Shown: positions 1 through 10,600 of the stretch, in pieces
Layout: every line of letters starts with the position of its first letter
Position numbering within the stretch: position 1 is the first letter of the stretch
Source of the DNA: Bacteroidota bacterium
GTDB lineage: Bacteria > Bacteroidota > Bacteroidia > Chitinophagales > LD1
Direction: 5' to 3'
DNA length: 64,000 nucleotides
Assembly (NCBI GenBank): GCA_018267365.1
Contig: JAFDYQ010000019.1
Coordinates: 16,410 to 80,409 of the forward strand
Notes under the pieces: generated by a model
The model's database searches: none
Seen by the model: only the letters and a program-made list of their open reading frames with translations
Told to the model about the DNA's origin: nothing
Made by a program: the position numbers and the translations under genes

Positions 1-484
1 CATCATGCGATACTACTTTAAAGTTTCTCTGGTAGCTGCTGTAATCTACCTCCTGCTCGGTCCGCACGCGATCGGTCGTCATCTGGTAGTTTAGCCCCAG
101 TATGATGTACCTGCCCACCGGCGCTATGAAGCCCTTCTTTTCTCTGAAGAACTTGACATATGCTCCTATGGAGTTCATGGAGATCTGACGATAGGGGACG
201 TAGATAGAGCTGGCGGAGTAAAAGTCGGTGATATACCTGTTCACATTAGATGAGAAATCGAGCCGGGTGTACTGCAGGCCTACAGCATGCCTGCGTGTGA
301 CGACGTAGTCTGCCTGCACATTGTGGTAGAGGTACGGGCGGTGTGTGCCGTGAAAGTCATTCCACTGCGGGCTGATGCCCCCCTGATACTGCAGTGAGCA
401 CTTCAGGCCCATGTATCCGGGTACCTGGGCATAGCCCGTGGCACAGAGCAGTACTATGGCGATGGAGGATAGTAGTTTTCTCAT
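1..484 (-). CDS. Outer-membrane beta-barrel-like protein, C-terminus cut off by the window edge
   Basis: Reading the reverse strand from the ATG at 484 gives an open frame of 161 codons that runs off the window. It begins with a classical signal peptide (MRKLLSSIAIVLLCATGYAQ, cleavage likely after the Ala before Gln). The rest alternates aromatic and polar residues (for example YHNVQADYVVTRRHAVGLQY), as in small Bacteroidota outer-membrane barrels; no enzymatic motif is visible. Its ATG overlaps the TGA of the upstream M48 protease gene in an ATGA quadruplet, so the two are probably translationally coupled and work in the same envelope compartment. The specific function is unknown. The barrel call is an inference from composition only. 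Confidence 0.6.
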   Translation of the reverse strand, partial: MRKLLSSIAIVLLCATGYAQVPGYMGLKCSLQYQGGISPQWNDFHGTHRPYLYHNVQADYVVTRRHAVGLQYTRLDFSSNVNRYITDFYSASSIYVPYRQISMNSIGAYVKFFREKKGFIAPVGRYIILGLNYQMTTDRVRTEQEVDYSSYQRNFKVVSHD

Positions 485-2817
485 TTGCTTGCGGTTTCTT
501 TGTTCTTATCGTCTTTTTTAGACTCTTTAGGTTTAGCATGCAGCTGCATGAATGTGTCATAGATGTGCGAGTTGAGCACACTAGGCGAGGTGCGGCTATA
601 GACCTCACGGAAATTGGCCATGGTGACCTGATCCGTCTTTACATCATACATCATATTGAAATAGAAAGTATAATGCCCACCATTGATCAGGTAGCTGAGT
701 GTGAATGGCAGCATATATGGCAAGAACGCCGACAATACTCCTAAAGTGATCTTGCGCTTCTGGTTTTCCTTGTAGGAGACGACCCCCGTCCATAGGAAAT
801 AATCTGTATTGTATTTCTTGGCCAGTTCAGTGATCTTCTGACGGTCCGGGAAAGGTGTCGGCTGGTCGTCACTCTCCAGGCGGTCTGCTACATACTCCTC
901 CAGTAGGGTGATGTCATTCATCTTGTCTATATCATTGCTGGCCAGATTGCGCGCGTCTAGTATCTCTACATCCAGTTTTGCTTTGTGGCCGCAAGAGACG
1001 AGGCGATGCGCAAAGTCACGCTGGCCGCCTTCGGCCTTTACGTATCTGATCTTGTGCTTATTATTAGCATCCAGGCGAGCATAGTATGGATTTATCACCA
1101 GCACCCTATCCAGGCCCATGGCGTATACCTTCTTGCTTACACTGCTTTTCTTGCTAAAGGTGACTTCTTCGGCTTCGTCATTATTACCCTTTTTGTCGGC
1201 GGCCTCTTTAAAGTATTCTGCTACCCAAGGTTCTTTATAGTATTCTACGATAGCATACTGGGTATAGTAGCCCTTGCCGGCTTTGACCTCCTGCTTCTTC
1301 TCTACTTGCTGGTTTTTGATCTTAGCGTATTTGCTGGTTTCTTCTTCCTTCTCTGTACTGGTGGTGTTCTTGGCCGGGGTAGCAGCAGTGTCTGCGCCTG
1401 CAGCGGTAGCTGAGTCTGCGAGTGCAGTTGCCGTTGGCTCGGTCACTTCGCCGGCTTTTGGCGCTGCATCGCTGAAGTAATCCAGGTCTATATCCTGCTT
1501 GGCCAGCAGGCGGATAATGTATTTCGTGTGCTCGTCTATATCCTGATCTTTAGGATATTCATGCTTCAGTTTTGCTGCGTATGCCAGGGCCAGCACTGTG
1601 AGTTCCTTTGCATCTGTAGAGTCCATCCGCTCTATGAGATAGTTGACCGCTTGCCCTTTGCCTTCTATTTCTTTTGAAGCGCTGTGTGCCTTCTCCCAGT
1701 TAGATCCTGTGCGGGCATAGCAGGCCAGGTTCTCCAGGCACTCCAGTATATTCTTTTTGAGGTAAAGATTGTTTGGGTACTTGCGCAGGAGCAGGTAGGA
1801 ATTGTACAGGCCCTGCTCATAGTCGTGGTGTAGTGTATAGAGCCTGCTCAGCTCAAACCGTGCCGTAGTACGCATGAGTTCAAACTGCTCCTTGCTGACC
1901 AGGTAGTCACTTTTGCCTTCGTTGTCAGCCTTTGCCAGTTTGCCTGACATCAGCTCCCTACGCGCTTTGATACTAGGGTGAGAGCTTTTGGGATTGTCGT
2001 TTTCGTCCTTTGTGTTGATAGGTGCTGTTTCTTTCAGGTCATACAGGGCCGGTATCTTGTAGGTACTGTTTTCAAATATTGACTTATCAAACGCTACATC
2101 GTCAAATGGCAGGTATGAGTATTTCAATACATCATATACTCCCAGCAGATTGGCAGAGCTGTATTGCGTCTTCTGAAATAGCTCATAGCCCTCCACATCC
2201 GCCTGTGTCTCCAGCTCGCGACTGAAGGTCATAGTAGCCAGGAATTTGTCATTCTTGTTAAACGTTTTATAGGAGCCCTTACCTTTGGTGATCTTGTCTG
2301 CCTCTACAGCATGGGTGATCATGTGCTTCTTCTTGTAGTGCGTCAGCTCATGGCTCAGAATGAATGCCAGTTGTGCTTCATTTTCCAACTGTGCCAGCAG
2401 GCCCATATTCACGAGTATGATACCCTGATTGGTAGCTGCCGCATTGACATAGGTAGACTTCAGGATATAAAAACGGACCTTGCCTCTGGTCTCCGGATCT
2501 TTGGCGAGGATCTTGTCGGCTACTTTATTGACGTAGTCACTCATAGGATCGTTAAAAACGACCTTGCCGCTCTGCAGCAGATTGTCCAGCTCAAAGCTGC
2601 TCTCCAGCAGAAACTGATCCTTGGCCTTTTTTGCGGCACCTTTATCATTTTTCAGTTTCGCCCTTTCGGCAGCGTACTTTTCAGAAGAATGGGTAATAAG
2701 GTCAGCGGGGAGGGGACCTTTGCTCACGATTGGTTTATAATCCTGCTCGAAACGGGCCTGGCCAAATGCAGCAGATACCAACAGTAGCGCGCCTAATGCG
2801 GCAACATATGTTTTCAT
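481..2817 (-). CDS. M48-family periplasmic zinc metalloprotease with long C-terminal extension
   Basis: A 778-residue protein with an N-terminal signal peptide (about residues 1-20, ending AFGQ). The zinc site HELTH is at residues 156-160 and a downstream ExxxD (E203 to D207, within RELETQAD) fits the third ligand of the M48 (Ste24/BepA/LoiP-like) family, which degrades or helps fold envelope proteins. After about residue 320 there is a helical region of TPR-like character, then a low-complexity Ala/Thr/Glu-rich linker near residues 455-500 and a C-terminal domain of about 250 residues with a possible hydrophobic stretch near residue 700. Family members are usually shorter, so the tail is a distinguishing feature. 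The stop overlaps the start of the downstream barrel gene. Protease class is fairly secure; substrate is unknown. Confidence 0.82.
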   Translation of the reverse strand: MKTYVAALGALLLVSAAFGQARFEQDYKPIVSKGPLPADLITHSSEKYAAERAKLKNDKGAAKKAKDQFLLESSFELDNLLQSGKVVFNDPMSDYVNKVADKILAKDPETRGKVRFYILKSTYVNAAATNQGIILVNMGLLAQLENEAQLAFILSHELTHYKKKHMITHAVEADKITKGKGSYKTFNKNDKFLATMTFSRELETQADVEGYELFQKTQYSSANLLGVYDVLKYSYLPFDDVAFDKSIFENSTYKIPALYDLKETAPINTKDENDNPKSSHPSIKARRELMSGKLAKADNEGKSDYLVSKEQFELMRTTARFELSRLYTLHHDYEQGLYNSYLLLRKYPNNLYLKKNILECLENLACYARTGSNWEKAHSASKEIEGKGQAVNYLIERMDSTDAKELTVLALAYAAKLKHEYPKDQDIDEHTKYIIRLLAKQDIDLDYFSDAAPKAGEVTEPTATALADSATAAGADTAATPAKNTTSTEKEEETSKYAKIKNQQVEKKQEVKAGKGYYTQYAIVEYYKEPWVAEYFKEAADKKGNNDEAEEVTFSKKSSVSKKVYAMGLDRVLVINPYYARLDANNKHKIRYVKAEGGQRDFAHRLVSCGHKAKLDVEILDARNLASNDIDKMNDITLLEEYVADRLESDDQPTPFPDRQKITELAKKYNTDYFLWTGVVSYKENQKRKITLGVLSAFLPYMLPFTLSYLINGGHYTFYFNMMYDVKTDQVTMANFREVYSRTSPSVLNSHIYDTFMQLHAKPKESKKDDKNKETASK

Positions 2818-2941
2818 AAATCTTTGAATGTGGGGCGAAATAACGCAACCGACCTAAAAAATGCAAAGATTCACCGTATCATATAAAACATATATTTATT
2901 CGTCATTTGTGAGGCGGCACTCGTCACCATCCAGTTTCTTC

Positions 2942-2949
2942 TATATTTG
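2942..2949 (+). promoter_or_regulatory. Bacteroidota -7 box (TATATTTG) next to the start of the PhoD-like gene
   Basis: TATATTTG matches the Bacteroidota -7 consensus TAnnTTTG exactly. No TTG lies at the usual 19 bp upstream, so the -33 part is weak. The box ends 5 nt before the ATG at 2955, which would place transcription start on or near the start codon. Confidence 0.4.
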
Positions 2950-2954
2950 TCTAT

Positions 2955-4031
2955 ATGTATAAACGCAGTGCGGTACTCGGTCTGATCCTCATGGCAGAGG
3001 TTATGGTCTTTCATTTATTGACGTCCTTTTCCGCCGGGCAGGTGCTGTGGTGCGAGCGCCCGTTTCGCACAGATACTATACAGCGTCTCCAGCGTATTGC
3101 ATTCGGCTCCTGCGCGCATCAGAAGAAGCAAGAATATATACTGGCAGAAATAGCCCGCCTCAGACCTGATCTCATGATCTATCTGGGTGACAACATATAT
3201 GGTGATAGCAAGAATATACGTGTACTGCGCGAGAAGTATGGTGTGCTGAGTTGCAAAGATGAGTTTCGCAAGCTGCTGGAGGCCACCCATGTGATCGCTA
3301 CGTGGGACGATCATGACTATGGTCAGGACGATGCAGGTAGTGAGTACCCGCTCAAAAAGGAATCAAAAGATCTCTTTCTGGAGTTTTGGAATGAGCCTAA
3401 GAACTCAGATCGCTACCAGCATGACGGCATCTATACCTCCTACTACTATGGCGACACGGCTCATCGTGTGCAGGTGATCCTGCTGGACCTCCGCTGGTTT
3501 CGATCGCCACTGATAGGCAGGGACTATCACTACCAGATAAACAATGACAGCCTGGCCATAATGGTAGGAGCGGAGCAGTGGGCCTGGCTGAGACAAGAAC
3601 TGCAAAAGCCTGCACGCGTCAGGATCATAGGCAGCAGTACACAGTTTTGCACGGATCACAATGGATGGGAAACCTGGTCCAACTTTCCGCGTGAGCAGCA
3701 GCGGATGTTTGATCTGATCAGAGAGACCAGAGCTGAGGGTGTAGTATTCATCAGCGGTGATGTGCACTACGCTGAGCTCTCTGTGCGCCGGGTGCCCGGA
3801 CTATATCCTATATATGATATGACCGCAAGCGGTCTCACACAGGTAGAACTCATGGCATCGCACAATCTGTACCGGATAGGTAGTCCTATTAATACACGAA
3901 ACTTTGGCATGATAGATATCGATTGGAGCAAGAGTGATCCTGAGCTGCTGATACGTGGTTTTGACTTTGCCGCCAAAGAACGGATCGTCCACACTGTCAG
4001 GCTTAGTGAGCTGAAGTTTCGAGCTAACTAG
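2955..4031 (+). CDS. PhoD-like metallophosphatase (alkaline phosphatase D family)
   Basis: A 358-residue protein with a hydrophobic N-terminal segment (residues 5-27) that should act as signal peptide or anchor. PhoD-family metal-site motifs are in order: GSC at 51-53, GDN at 78-80, WDDHDYG at 117-123, LDLRWF near 178-183 and GDVHYAE at 268-274. PhoD enzymes are Ca/Fe-dependent phosphomono- or phosphodiesterases of the periplasm or cell surface, used for phosphate scavenging or lipid and teichoic acid turnover. This copy lacks the N-terminal fibronectin-like domain common in longer members and starts almost at once with the catalytic core. The gene stands alone, divergent from the M48 gene. 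Two more paralogues lie at 53.7-56.8 kb. Substrate is not predictable. Confidence 0.85.
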   Translation: MYKRSAVLGLILMAEVMVFHLLTSFSAGQVLWCERPFRTDTIQRLQRIAFGSCAHQKKQEYILAEIARLRPDLMIYLGDNIYGDSKNIRVLREKYGVLSCKDEFRKLLEATHVIATWDDHDYGQDDAGSEYPLKKESKDLFLEFWNEPKNSDRYQHDGIYTSYYYGDTAHRVQVILLDLRWFRSPLIGRDYHYQINNDSLAIMVGAEQWAWLRQELQKPARVRIIGSSTQFCTDHNGWETWSNFPREQQRMFDLIRETRAEGVVFISGDVHYAELSVRRVPGLYPIYDMTASGLTQVELMASHNLYRIGSPINTRNFGMIDIDWSKSDPELLIRGFDFAAKERIVHTVRLSELKFRAN

Positions 4032-4209
4032 CCTTCCCATATTATTACCTTTTCCCACCCGGATTTACGCACTTTTTTGTGAGGTTACAATGATGTATTT
4101 GTGTCATACCAGTCTCTGGTTTTGAGTACAAGCGTTGCATTGTTTCTTACAACCCTGAAATCCGCTCTGCTATTGGCATTCACGCGTAAACGTGAACAAA
4201 ACCAGAGCA

Positions 4210-7200
4210 ATGAGATCCGGACTTTTTACCCTTTTTATTTTTGTATCTATCTGCACCTTCGGGCGCGTGGTACCATCTTTTAGCTGCGATGTGGTGAGCG
4301 GATGCTCTCCACTGGTAGTCAATGTGACAGACCACACTGCCGGAGCCACATCCTGGAGCTGGGACCTGGGCAATGGTAACACCGCTACACAGCAGAACCC
4401 CTCTGCTACCTATTTCGCTCCGGGTATATATAGGATCATGCTCACTGTCTCTGATGGCCAGTCTACAGACACTATGACCCGTATGATCACCGTATTTGCA
4501 AAGGCTACTGTCGATTTTGCGGCGGATATACGGAGTGCCTGCCCGGGAGATACTGTCACTTTTACATCCCTGGTGACTGCGGGCAGTGCCGGTATCGCTC
4601 AGTATGCATGGGGCTTTGGCAATGGTATAGCCAGCAGGGCTACCAATCCGGGCTATCGGTATGCGCAGGCCGGAGACTACGATGCGACACTCGTAGTGCA
4701 AGACTCCAATGGCTGTACGGCCAGTCTGACCAGGCGCAACTTCATACATATATGGGCAGCTCCGCAGGCCGCATTCACCCCGTCACCTGCGGTCACCTGC
4801 GGTACCAGCCAAAACGTGACCTTCTCCAATCAATCTATCGGTGGGGGCCTCAGCTACCTTTGGAGTTTCGGTGATAGTACCTCCTCTGCCGCTGCTGCAC
4901 CCGCCCACCTTTATCAATATAGAAAATATAAAGCAACCCTGACGGTGACAGATAGCAACGGATGCCACGCCGCCGTGAGCAAGAATATAGCAGTGGTCAA
5001 TCTGCAAGCGGCCTTTGTAGCTGACAAGCAGCAGGTGTGTGCAGGAGAGGAGGTGAATTTTGAAAATCGCTCTCCTATGTCCGGTACAGCCTGGTGGTGG
5101 ACCTTTGGCGATGGAGACAACTCTAACAAGCAAAATCCCAGGCATATCTATACCACACCCGGCGTATATACTGTGACCTTTACAGTAAAGGATGCTACCT
5201 GCCGTGATTCCATATCGCGCACGGCTTATATCACTGTCAGCCAGGGTTTCTCCGTGTCTGTAGCGGCAGATAACCGCAACTCCTGCGTAGCACCCTTTAC
5301 TGTCAACTTTACCAGCCAGACCAACGGTGGGGGCGCCACCTATGCCTGGTCTTTTGGCGACGGACATACCTCCAATGATCCGAATCCCAGCAATGTATAT
5401 CATTCAGCCTCTACATTCAACGTGAGCCTGACTGTAATAGATACGAATGGCTGCAAGGAGGTCATCTCTATGCCTGGCTACATCACTACATCCCGGCCAT
5501 GGACACGGTTTACGTCAGATACACTGACCTGCCCCGGTGCCGCGGTACGATTTATAAACAGGACTACCGGTGCCAGCAAATTTCTTTGGAATTTCGGTGA
5601 TGGAGATACCTCTACTGCGCCTAATCCTCTCCATACCTATCGCAACTATGGCAGCTATAGCGTGAGCCTGACAGCCATCGATACATCGGGTTGCGATTCT
5701 ACGTTGACCAAGAATTCGCTGGTCAAAGTAGATTCTGCTGCTATTGATTTTCATGTAGACCGTACTTTCTCTCCCTGCCCGCCGCTGGTATCTGTATTCA
5801 GCAGCGTGAGCAATCGTAGCGACCTGAAGTTTACCTGGGATTTCGGTGATGGCTACAAGGATACAGCGGCTAATCCTACGCACATATTTTTTCACCCCGG
5901 AGTATATACTGTGAAACTGATCGGCACCAGCAAGCTGGGCTGTACAGACACGGTGATCTATCCCGGCCTTATCACTGTATTGGGACCTACGGGAAGCTTC
6001 TCCATGACCCCTGACCGCGGCTGTGGTATAGTGCCGGTGGAGTTTTCCGGCACCGTATCTGCCAATACACAGAGTATCACCTGCGACCTGGGCGACGGAC
6101 ACCTCTATAGCGATTCGCTCAACTTTAGCTACAACTATACGCAGCCACGGGTATACCACCCCAAGTTTATACTGACAGATGCAGTGGGCTGCTCAGTACC
6201 ATATGAGCTCGACTCTGTGGTGGTGGGCGCCGTACCGGTCATGCACCTGCGCGATACAGTGATCTGCCCCGGCCAGACAGTCAGGGTGACCCTCGGCGCT
6301 GATCACTATAGCTGGATAGCCAAGGCCTGTGATACTTGTGGCCGCGTGCCAAACATACAAGATACTACTGCCCAGCTGGTAGCTAATCCGTCAGTCACCA
6401 CTACCTATACGGTGACTGCTGTGACCACGGGCGGCTGTACAGCTACCGATCATTTTACCGTGCAGATAGCCGCCCCACCTGTATTCCCGGTTCTGGATAG
6501 TATCAGAGCGTGTATGAACGAAACAATTCAGTTTCCGGCTATACAGGCAGACAGTGTGCGGTGGTTTCCGGCATCCTATCTGAGCAGTGCTACAGCACTG
6601 GCACCCGTATGCTCTCCGGGCTCGTCTATTACCTATACTGTCACAGCATACAATAGCACCGGCTGCGCTGTCTCAAAGGAAGTACCGGTCAAAGTACTCT
6701 CACATGTATATGCTACCCTGACAGGAGACACTGCCGTATGCGGCGGCTCACCGGTGCAGCTGCACCTCCACCTGATAGATACCTCCTATAGCGGTGTGAG
6801 CTATGAATGGCAAGCCACCGGGCTGGTACAGAGCAGTGCTGATCCTGTCATCACCACCGGTCAATCGTCGGAGACGGTGCGGGTGATCACGCATAGCGGC
6901 ACCTGTATAGCGGATACGGATATAGTGACTATCCATGTGAATCCATCTCCCTCCGTGAAACTCTCAGGCAATATGCTGGCTACTGCGGGCGCTGAGCTCA
7001 CGCTAGCCGCAGATGCCCATGACGCTACAGGATACTACTGGTCGGCACCGGAGACACTGAGCTGTACAGACTGCCGTATCACTACACTGGTGCCACATAG
7101 GGCTCAGACTGTCTCAGTGTCAGTGGCTAACCAGTATGGCTGTACCGCCAGTGATAGCATACAGATACAGGTGCAGCAGTGCGATCCGTCTTCGGTTTTT

Positions 7201-7464
7201 ATTCCCAATACTTTCACGCCCAATGGAGATGGTACCAATGACGTACTCTACGTGCGCTCACGGACACTCGCTCAGGTGGAGTCCTTCCGGATATTTGACC
7301 GCTGGGGAGCTATGATATATGAAGGCAAGGACCTGGAGCATGGGTGGGATGGCACTGCCAACGGCACTCCCGCCGAGCAGGGAGTCTACATATATACTCT
7401 GACAGGCAAATGCGAAGCCGGCTACGATATACAAGCCAATGGATCAGTGACGCTCCTCCGCTAG
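4210..7464 (+). CDS. Giant PKD-repeat surface protein with T9SS type B (gliding-associated) C-terminal domain
   Basis: About 1084 residues from the ATG at 4210; a GTG at 4192 would add six residues, but the ATG directly precedes a good signal peptide (MRSGLFTLFIFVSICTFG). Eight consecutive PKD domains fill roughly residues 20-670, recognisable by repeated W-x-FGDG or LGNG cores, NP turns and a closing Y-x-V-x-LTV strand; many carry paired Cys (SC and GC). Two or three Ig-like segments follow. The last 94 residues, opening with NTFTPNGDG and containing RWG and GWDG, are the gliding-motility-associated type B sorting domain that directs T9SS export. It is paired with a same-architecture paralogue and a PorP/SprF gene, as SprB is with SprF. 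It is probably an adhesin displayed on the cell surface; ligand unknown. Confidence 0.88.
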   Translation: MRSGLFTLFIFVSICTFGRVVPSFSCDVVSGCSPLVVNVTDHTAGATSWSWDLGNGNTATQQNPSATYFAPGIYRIMLTVSDGQSTDTMTRMITVFAKATVDFAADIRSACPGDTVTFTSLVTAGSAGIAQYAWGFGNGIASRATNPGYRYAQAGDYDATLVVQDSNGCTASLTRRNFIHIWAAPQAAFTPSPAVTCGTSQNVTFSNQSIGGGLSYLWSFGDSTSSAAAAPAHLYQYRKYKATLTVTDSNGCHAAVSKNIAVVNLQAAFVADKQQVCAGEEVNFENRSPMSGTAWWWTFGDGDNSNKQNPRHIYTTPGVYTVTFTVKDATCRDSISRTAYITVSQGFSVSVAADNRNSCVAPFTVNFTSQTNGGGATYAWSFGDGHTSNDPNPSNVYHSASTFNVSLTVIDTNGCKEVISMPGYITTSRPWTRFTSDTLTCPGAAVRFINRTTGASKFLWNFGDGDTSTAPNPLHTYRNYGSYSVSLTAIDTSGCDSTLTKNSLVKVDSAAIDFHVDRTFSPCPPLVSVFSSVSNRSDLKFTWDFGDGYKDTAANPTHIFFHPGVYTVKLIGTSKLGCTDTVIYPGLITVLGPTGSFSMTPDRGCGIVPVEFSGTVSANTQSITCDLGDGHLYSDSLNFSYNYTQPRVYHPKFILTDAVGCSVPYELDSVVVGAVPVMHLRDTVICPGQTVRVTLGADHYSWIAKACDTCGRVPNIQDTTAQLVANPSVTTTYTVTAVTTGGCTATDHFTVQIAAPPVFPVLDSIRACMNETIQFPAIQADSVRWFPASYLSSATALAPVCSPGSSITYTVTAYNSTGCAVSKEVPVKVLSHVYATLTGDTAVCGGSPVQLHLHLIDTSYSGVSYEWQATGLVQSSADPVITTGQSSETVRVITHSGTCIADTDIVTIHVNPSPSVKLSGNMLATAGAELTLAADAHDATGYYWSAPETLSCTDCRITTLVPHRAQTVSVSVANQYGCTASDSIQIQVQQCDPSSVFIPNTFTPNGDGTNDVLYVRSRTLAQVESFRIFDRWGAMIYEGKDLEHGWDGTANGTPAEQGVYIYTLTGKCEAGYDIQANGSVTLLR

Positions 7465-7512
7465 AGCTGTATAGCTCTCACTACATCTGTCCAGAATTTT
7501 AGAATTATTCCT

Positions 7513-7537
7513 CCCCGGATTGTAACATAATCCGGGG
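7513..7537 (+). terminator. Hairpin between the two PKD genes
   Basis: A perfect 9-bp inverted repeat CCCCGGATT / AATCCGGGG with a 7-nt loop, followed by only three T residues. It is a likely weak Rho-independent terminator, or a processing or stability hairpin, so the second PKD gene may still be read through in part. Confidence 0.6.
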
Positions 7538-7659
7538 TTTGGAGTATACCTAGCCATACGCCCGATACCCTTTAGGTGTACAAAAGACTGATTGTGATAT
7601 ACAATCTGCAAAAAGTACCCCGGACCGAGCATCAGCCGTATACCCGATCAAACAAGATT

Positions 7660-10600
7660 ATGAAGCTCGTTACCCTTACTTGCTTATTGTTCATCTCGGC
7701 TATATCTATGGCCACAGGCACAGCCAGCTTTAGCTGCGATGTGACTCACGGCTGCTCGCCGCTGCTGGTCCATATGACCGACCACTCCACCGGGGCCACT
7801 ACCTGGCGCTGGAATCTGGGCAATGGCAATACATCTACCCAGCAAAATCCATCTGCTACCTACGCCGCTCCGGGCATATACCACGTCACCCTGGTGACCA
7901 CTATAGGTGCCCGTACTGACTCTGCTACCCAGATCATCGTGGTGAATGGCATACCCTCTATAGACTTTGTCGCAAGCCGCAATACTGCATGTATAGGCGA
8001 CTCTATAGGCTTCTCTGCAGTGATCAGTACCGCAGGCTCTGCTCCGATAGATCACTATGCCTGGAATCTGGGCAATGGCACCGGCAGCAGCCTCATGAAT
8101 ACATCGTACCGCTACAGCCAGAGCGGTCTATATGATATCACGCTCGTAGCGCGGGATACTAATGGCTGCACCTCGAGCCTCACCAAGCCGGCCTATATCC
8201 GTATATGGCCATCTCCTGTGGCCAATTTCTCAGTGACACCAGCTATCAGCTGTGGCACCTCGCAGGTGGTGACCTTTGCAGATCAGAGCCAGGGTACCGC
8301 CCTGAGCTATGCCCTGGCATACGGCGATGGAGGCACTGCTACCACAGCCAATACTACTCACACCTATAGCTATGGCAGGTACAACTCCCGCCTGACCGTG
8401 ACCAGCGCCAATGGCTGCTCTGCCAGCGCGGTGAAAGGAATAGCTGTGATAAACCTCGGTGCCAACTTTCGCGCAGATAAGCAGACCGTATGTACGGGCG
8501 AGCAGGTCACTTTTGAAAACCTGTCACCTATGTCTGGCACCAGCTGGCTGTGGCTCTTCGGAGATGGTACTACCTCTAACCGTCAGAATCCTACTCACGT
8601 TTACACCTCTACTGGTGTATTTGATGTCAAGTTTATCATTCGCGATGGTGGCTGTACGGATACTATCGTCCGCCCTCAGTTTATCACTGTCAATACAGGC
8701 TTTGCCGTATCCTTTACTCCTGACAACCGTCGCTCCTGCGATGTGCCATTTGTGGTGCATTTTACCAGTCAGGTCTCTACCACCGCACCCGTCACGTACG
8801 CCTGGCAGTTTAATAATGGCCATCTCGACTCTGCTGCCAATCCTACCACCACCTATACTGTGCCCTCTACTTACAACGTATCTCTCACTGTGACCGATAC
8901 AAACGGCTGCACGGTCAGTACAGCGGTACCGGGCCTCATCACGGCAGGCCGCCCTACGCCTAAGTTTCTGTGTGATACAGCGACCTGCCCAGGTGTTAGG
9001 GTCTCCTTTGTCAACCGCAGCCAGAATGCTTCTTTTTACTACTGGAGCTTTGGTGATGGCGATACAGCTATAGGACAGGCACCTTCACATATCTTTCAAA
9101 CCTCGGGAGACTATACCGTCAGGCTGCGTGCTATGGATAGCACGGGATGCGACTCTACGTACTCTGTAGTGATCCACGCCACTGCACCGCTAGTAGACTT
9201 TCGCGCCAGCCAGTCATTCAGCACCTGCCCACCGCTGGTCACTACCTTTCGCAGCATGACCAATAGATCTGGCCTGCATTTCAAGTGGAGCTTTGGAGAT
9301 GGTACTACAGATACTGCATCTAACCCTACTCACATCTACTCTCAGCCCGGTGTCTATACCGTGAGCCTGATAGCTACGGCTACTCAGGGATGCAAGGATT
9401 CTGTGGTATACAATAACCTCATCACCGTGCAGGGGCCTACGGGTCATTTTGCAGTGAGCGGCAATTCGGGCTGCGTGCCACTGACTGTGTCTTTCTCAGG
9501 GTCGTCATCCTCCAATGTACAGACTGTGACCTGTGACCTGGGCAATGGTATCCTTCATACCGGCGCTATGAATTTCACCTACACCTATACGGATCCACGC
9601 GTCTACTATCCGCGGTTTGTACTCACAGACCAGGTGGGCTGCAGCATACCTTTTGACCTGGATTCTATCTACGCTGTGACCAGCCCCGTGCTGCATGTGC
9701 GTGATACCTCTATCTGCTATGGCCAGGCTGTGCAGATGACGCTCGGTACTGACCACTATAGCTGGACGGCCACCGCCTGCGATACATGCGGACGTGTACC
9801 ATCTACTACAGACACTGTAGCTACGGCGCTGCTATCGCCGTCGGTCAATACTACCTATACTATCCATGCATCCAATGGTCTGGGCTGCAGTGCTACCGGT
9901 ACATTTCATGTAGATGTAAAGGGCCTGCAGGTACTGCCTGCCCATGATACCATCAGGATATGCCATGGTGAGGCTGCCCAGCTGGGCCCTCTGCCGGGAG
10001 ATAGCCTGATCTGGTCACCATCCTCATACATCAGTGATACTACATCGGCTGCACCGCTGAGCTATGCGCCAAACTCGATGAAGTATAACGTACGGGCATA
10101 CGATGTACACGGCTGTGCCTACTCGCAGGATATACCGGTGAAAGTAGTGCAGCAGGTGCGTGTGCTCATCACGCCGGATACTGCTGTATGCCCGGATGCG
10201 TCCATCCTACTGCATGTAGCAGCTATAGACTCATCTGTGCAGTCGGGTGTGCAGTATCACTGGTATGCCTCACCGGACCTGGACCGCACTACAGGCCAGA
10301 CAGTGACCGCACAGATGCATACGGGTGAGGAGACCTTTCATGTGGTCACTACCAGCGGCACCTGCTGGCCGGATACATCAGCCATCACCGTACATGTACG
10401 CGGTCATGCTCATGTGACACTGCCTGAGCAGATGACTGTAGTGGTGAATGGCGAGATACCGCTGCATATAGAGTCAGGGGACCTCACTACCTATCACTGG
10501 ACCGTGGGTGGCGCAGGAGACCTGAGCTGCAGCGACTGTATGAAGCCGACCTTCAAACCGGCCGAGGACCAGGTGGTACGCCTGACCGGCGCGGACCAGT

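Noticed and set aside
4783..5403. Reverse-strand open frame of 206 codons within the first PKD gene.
   Set aside because: Repeats of PKD codons create antisense open frames; no independent features.
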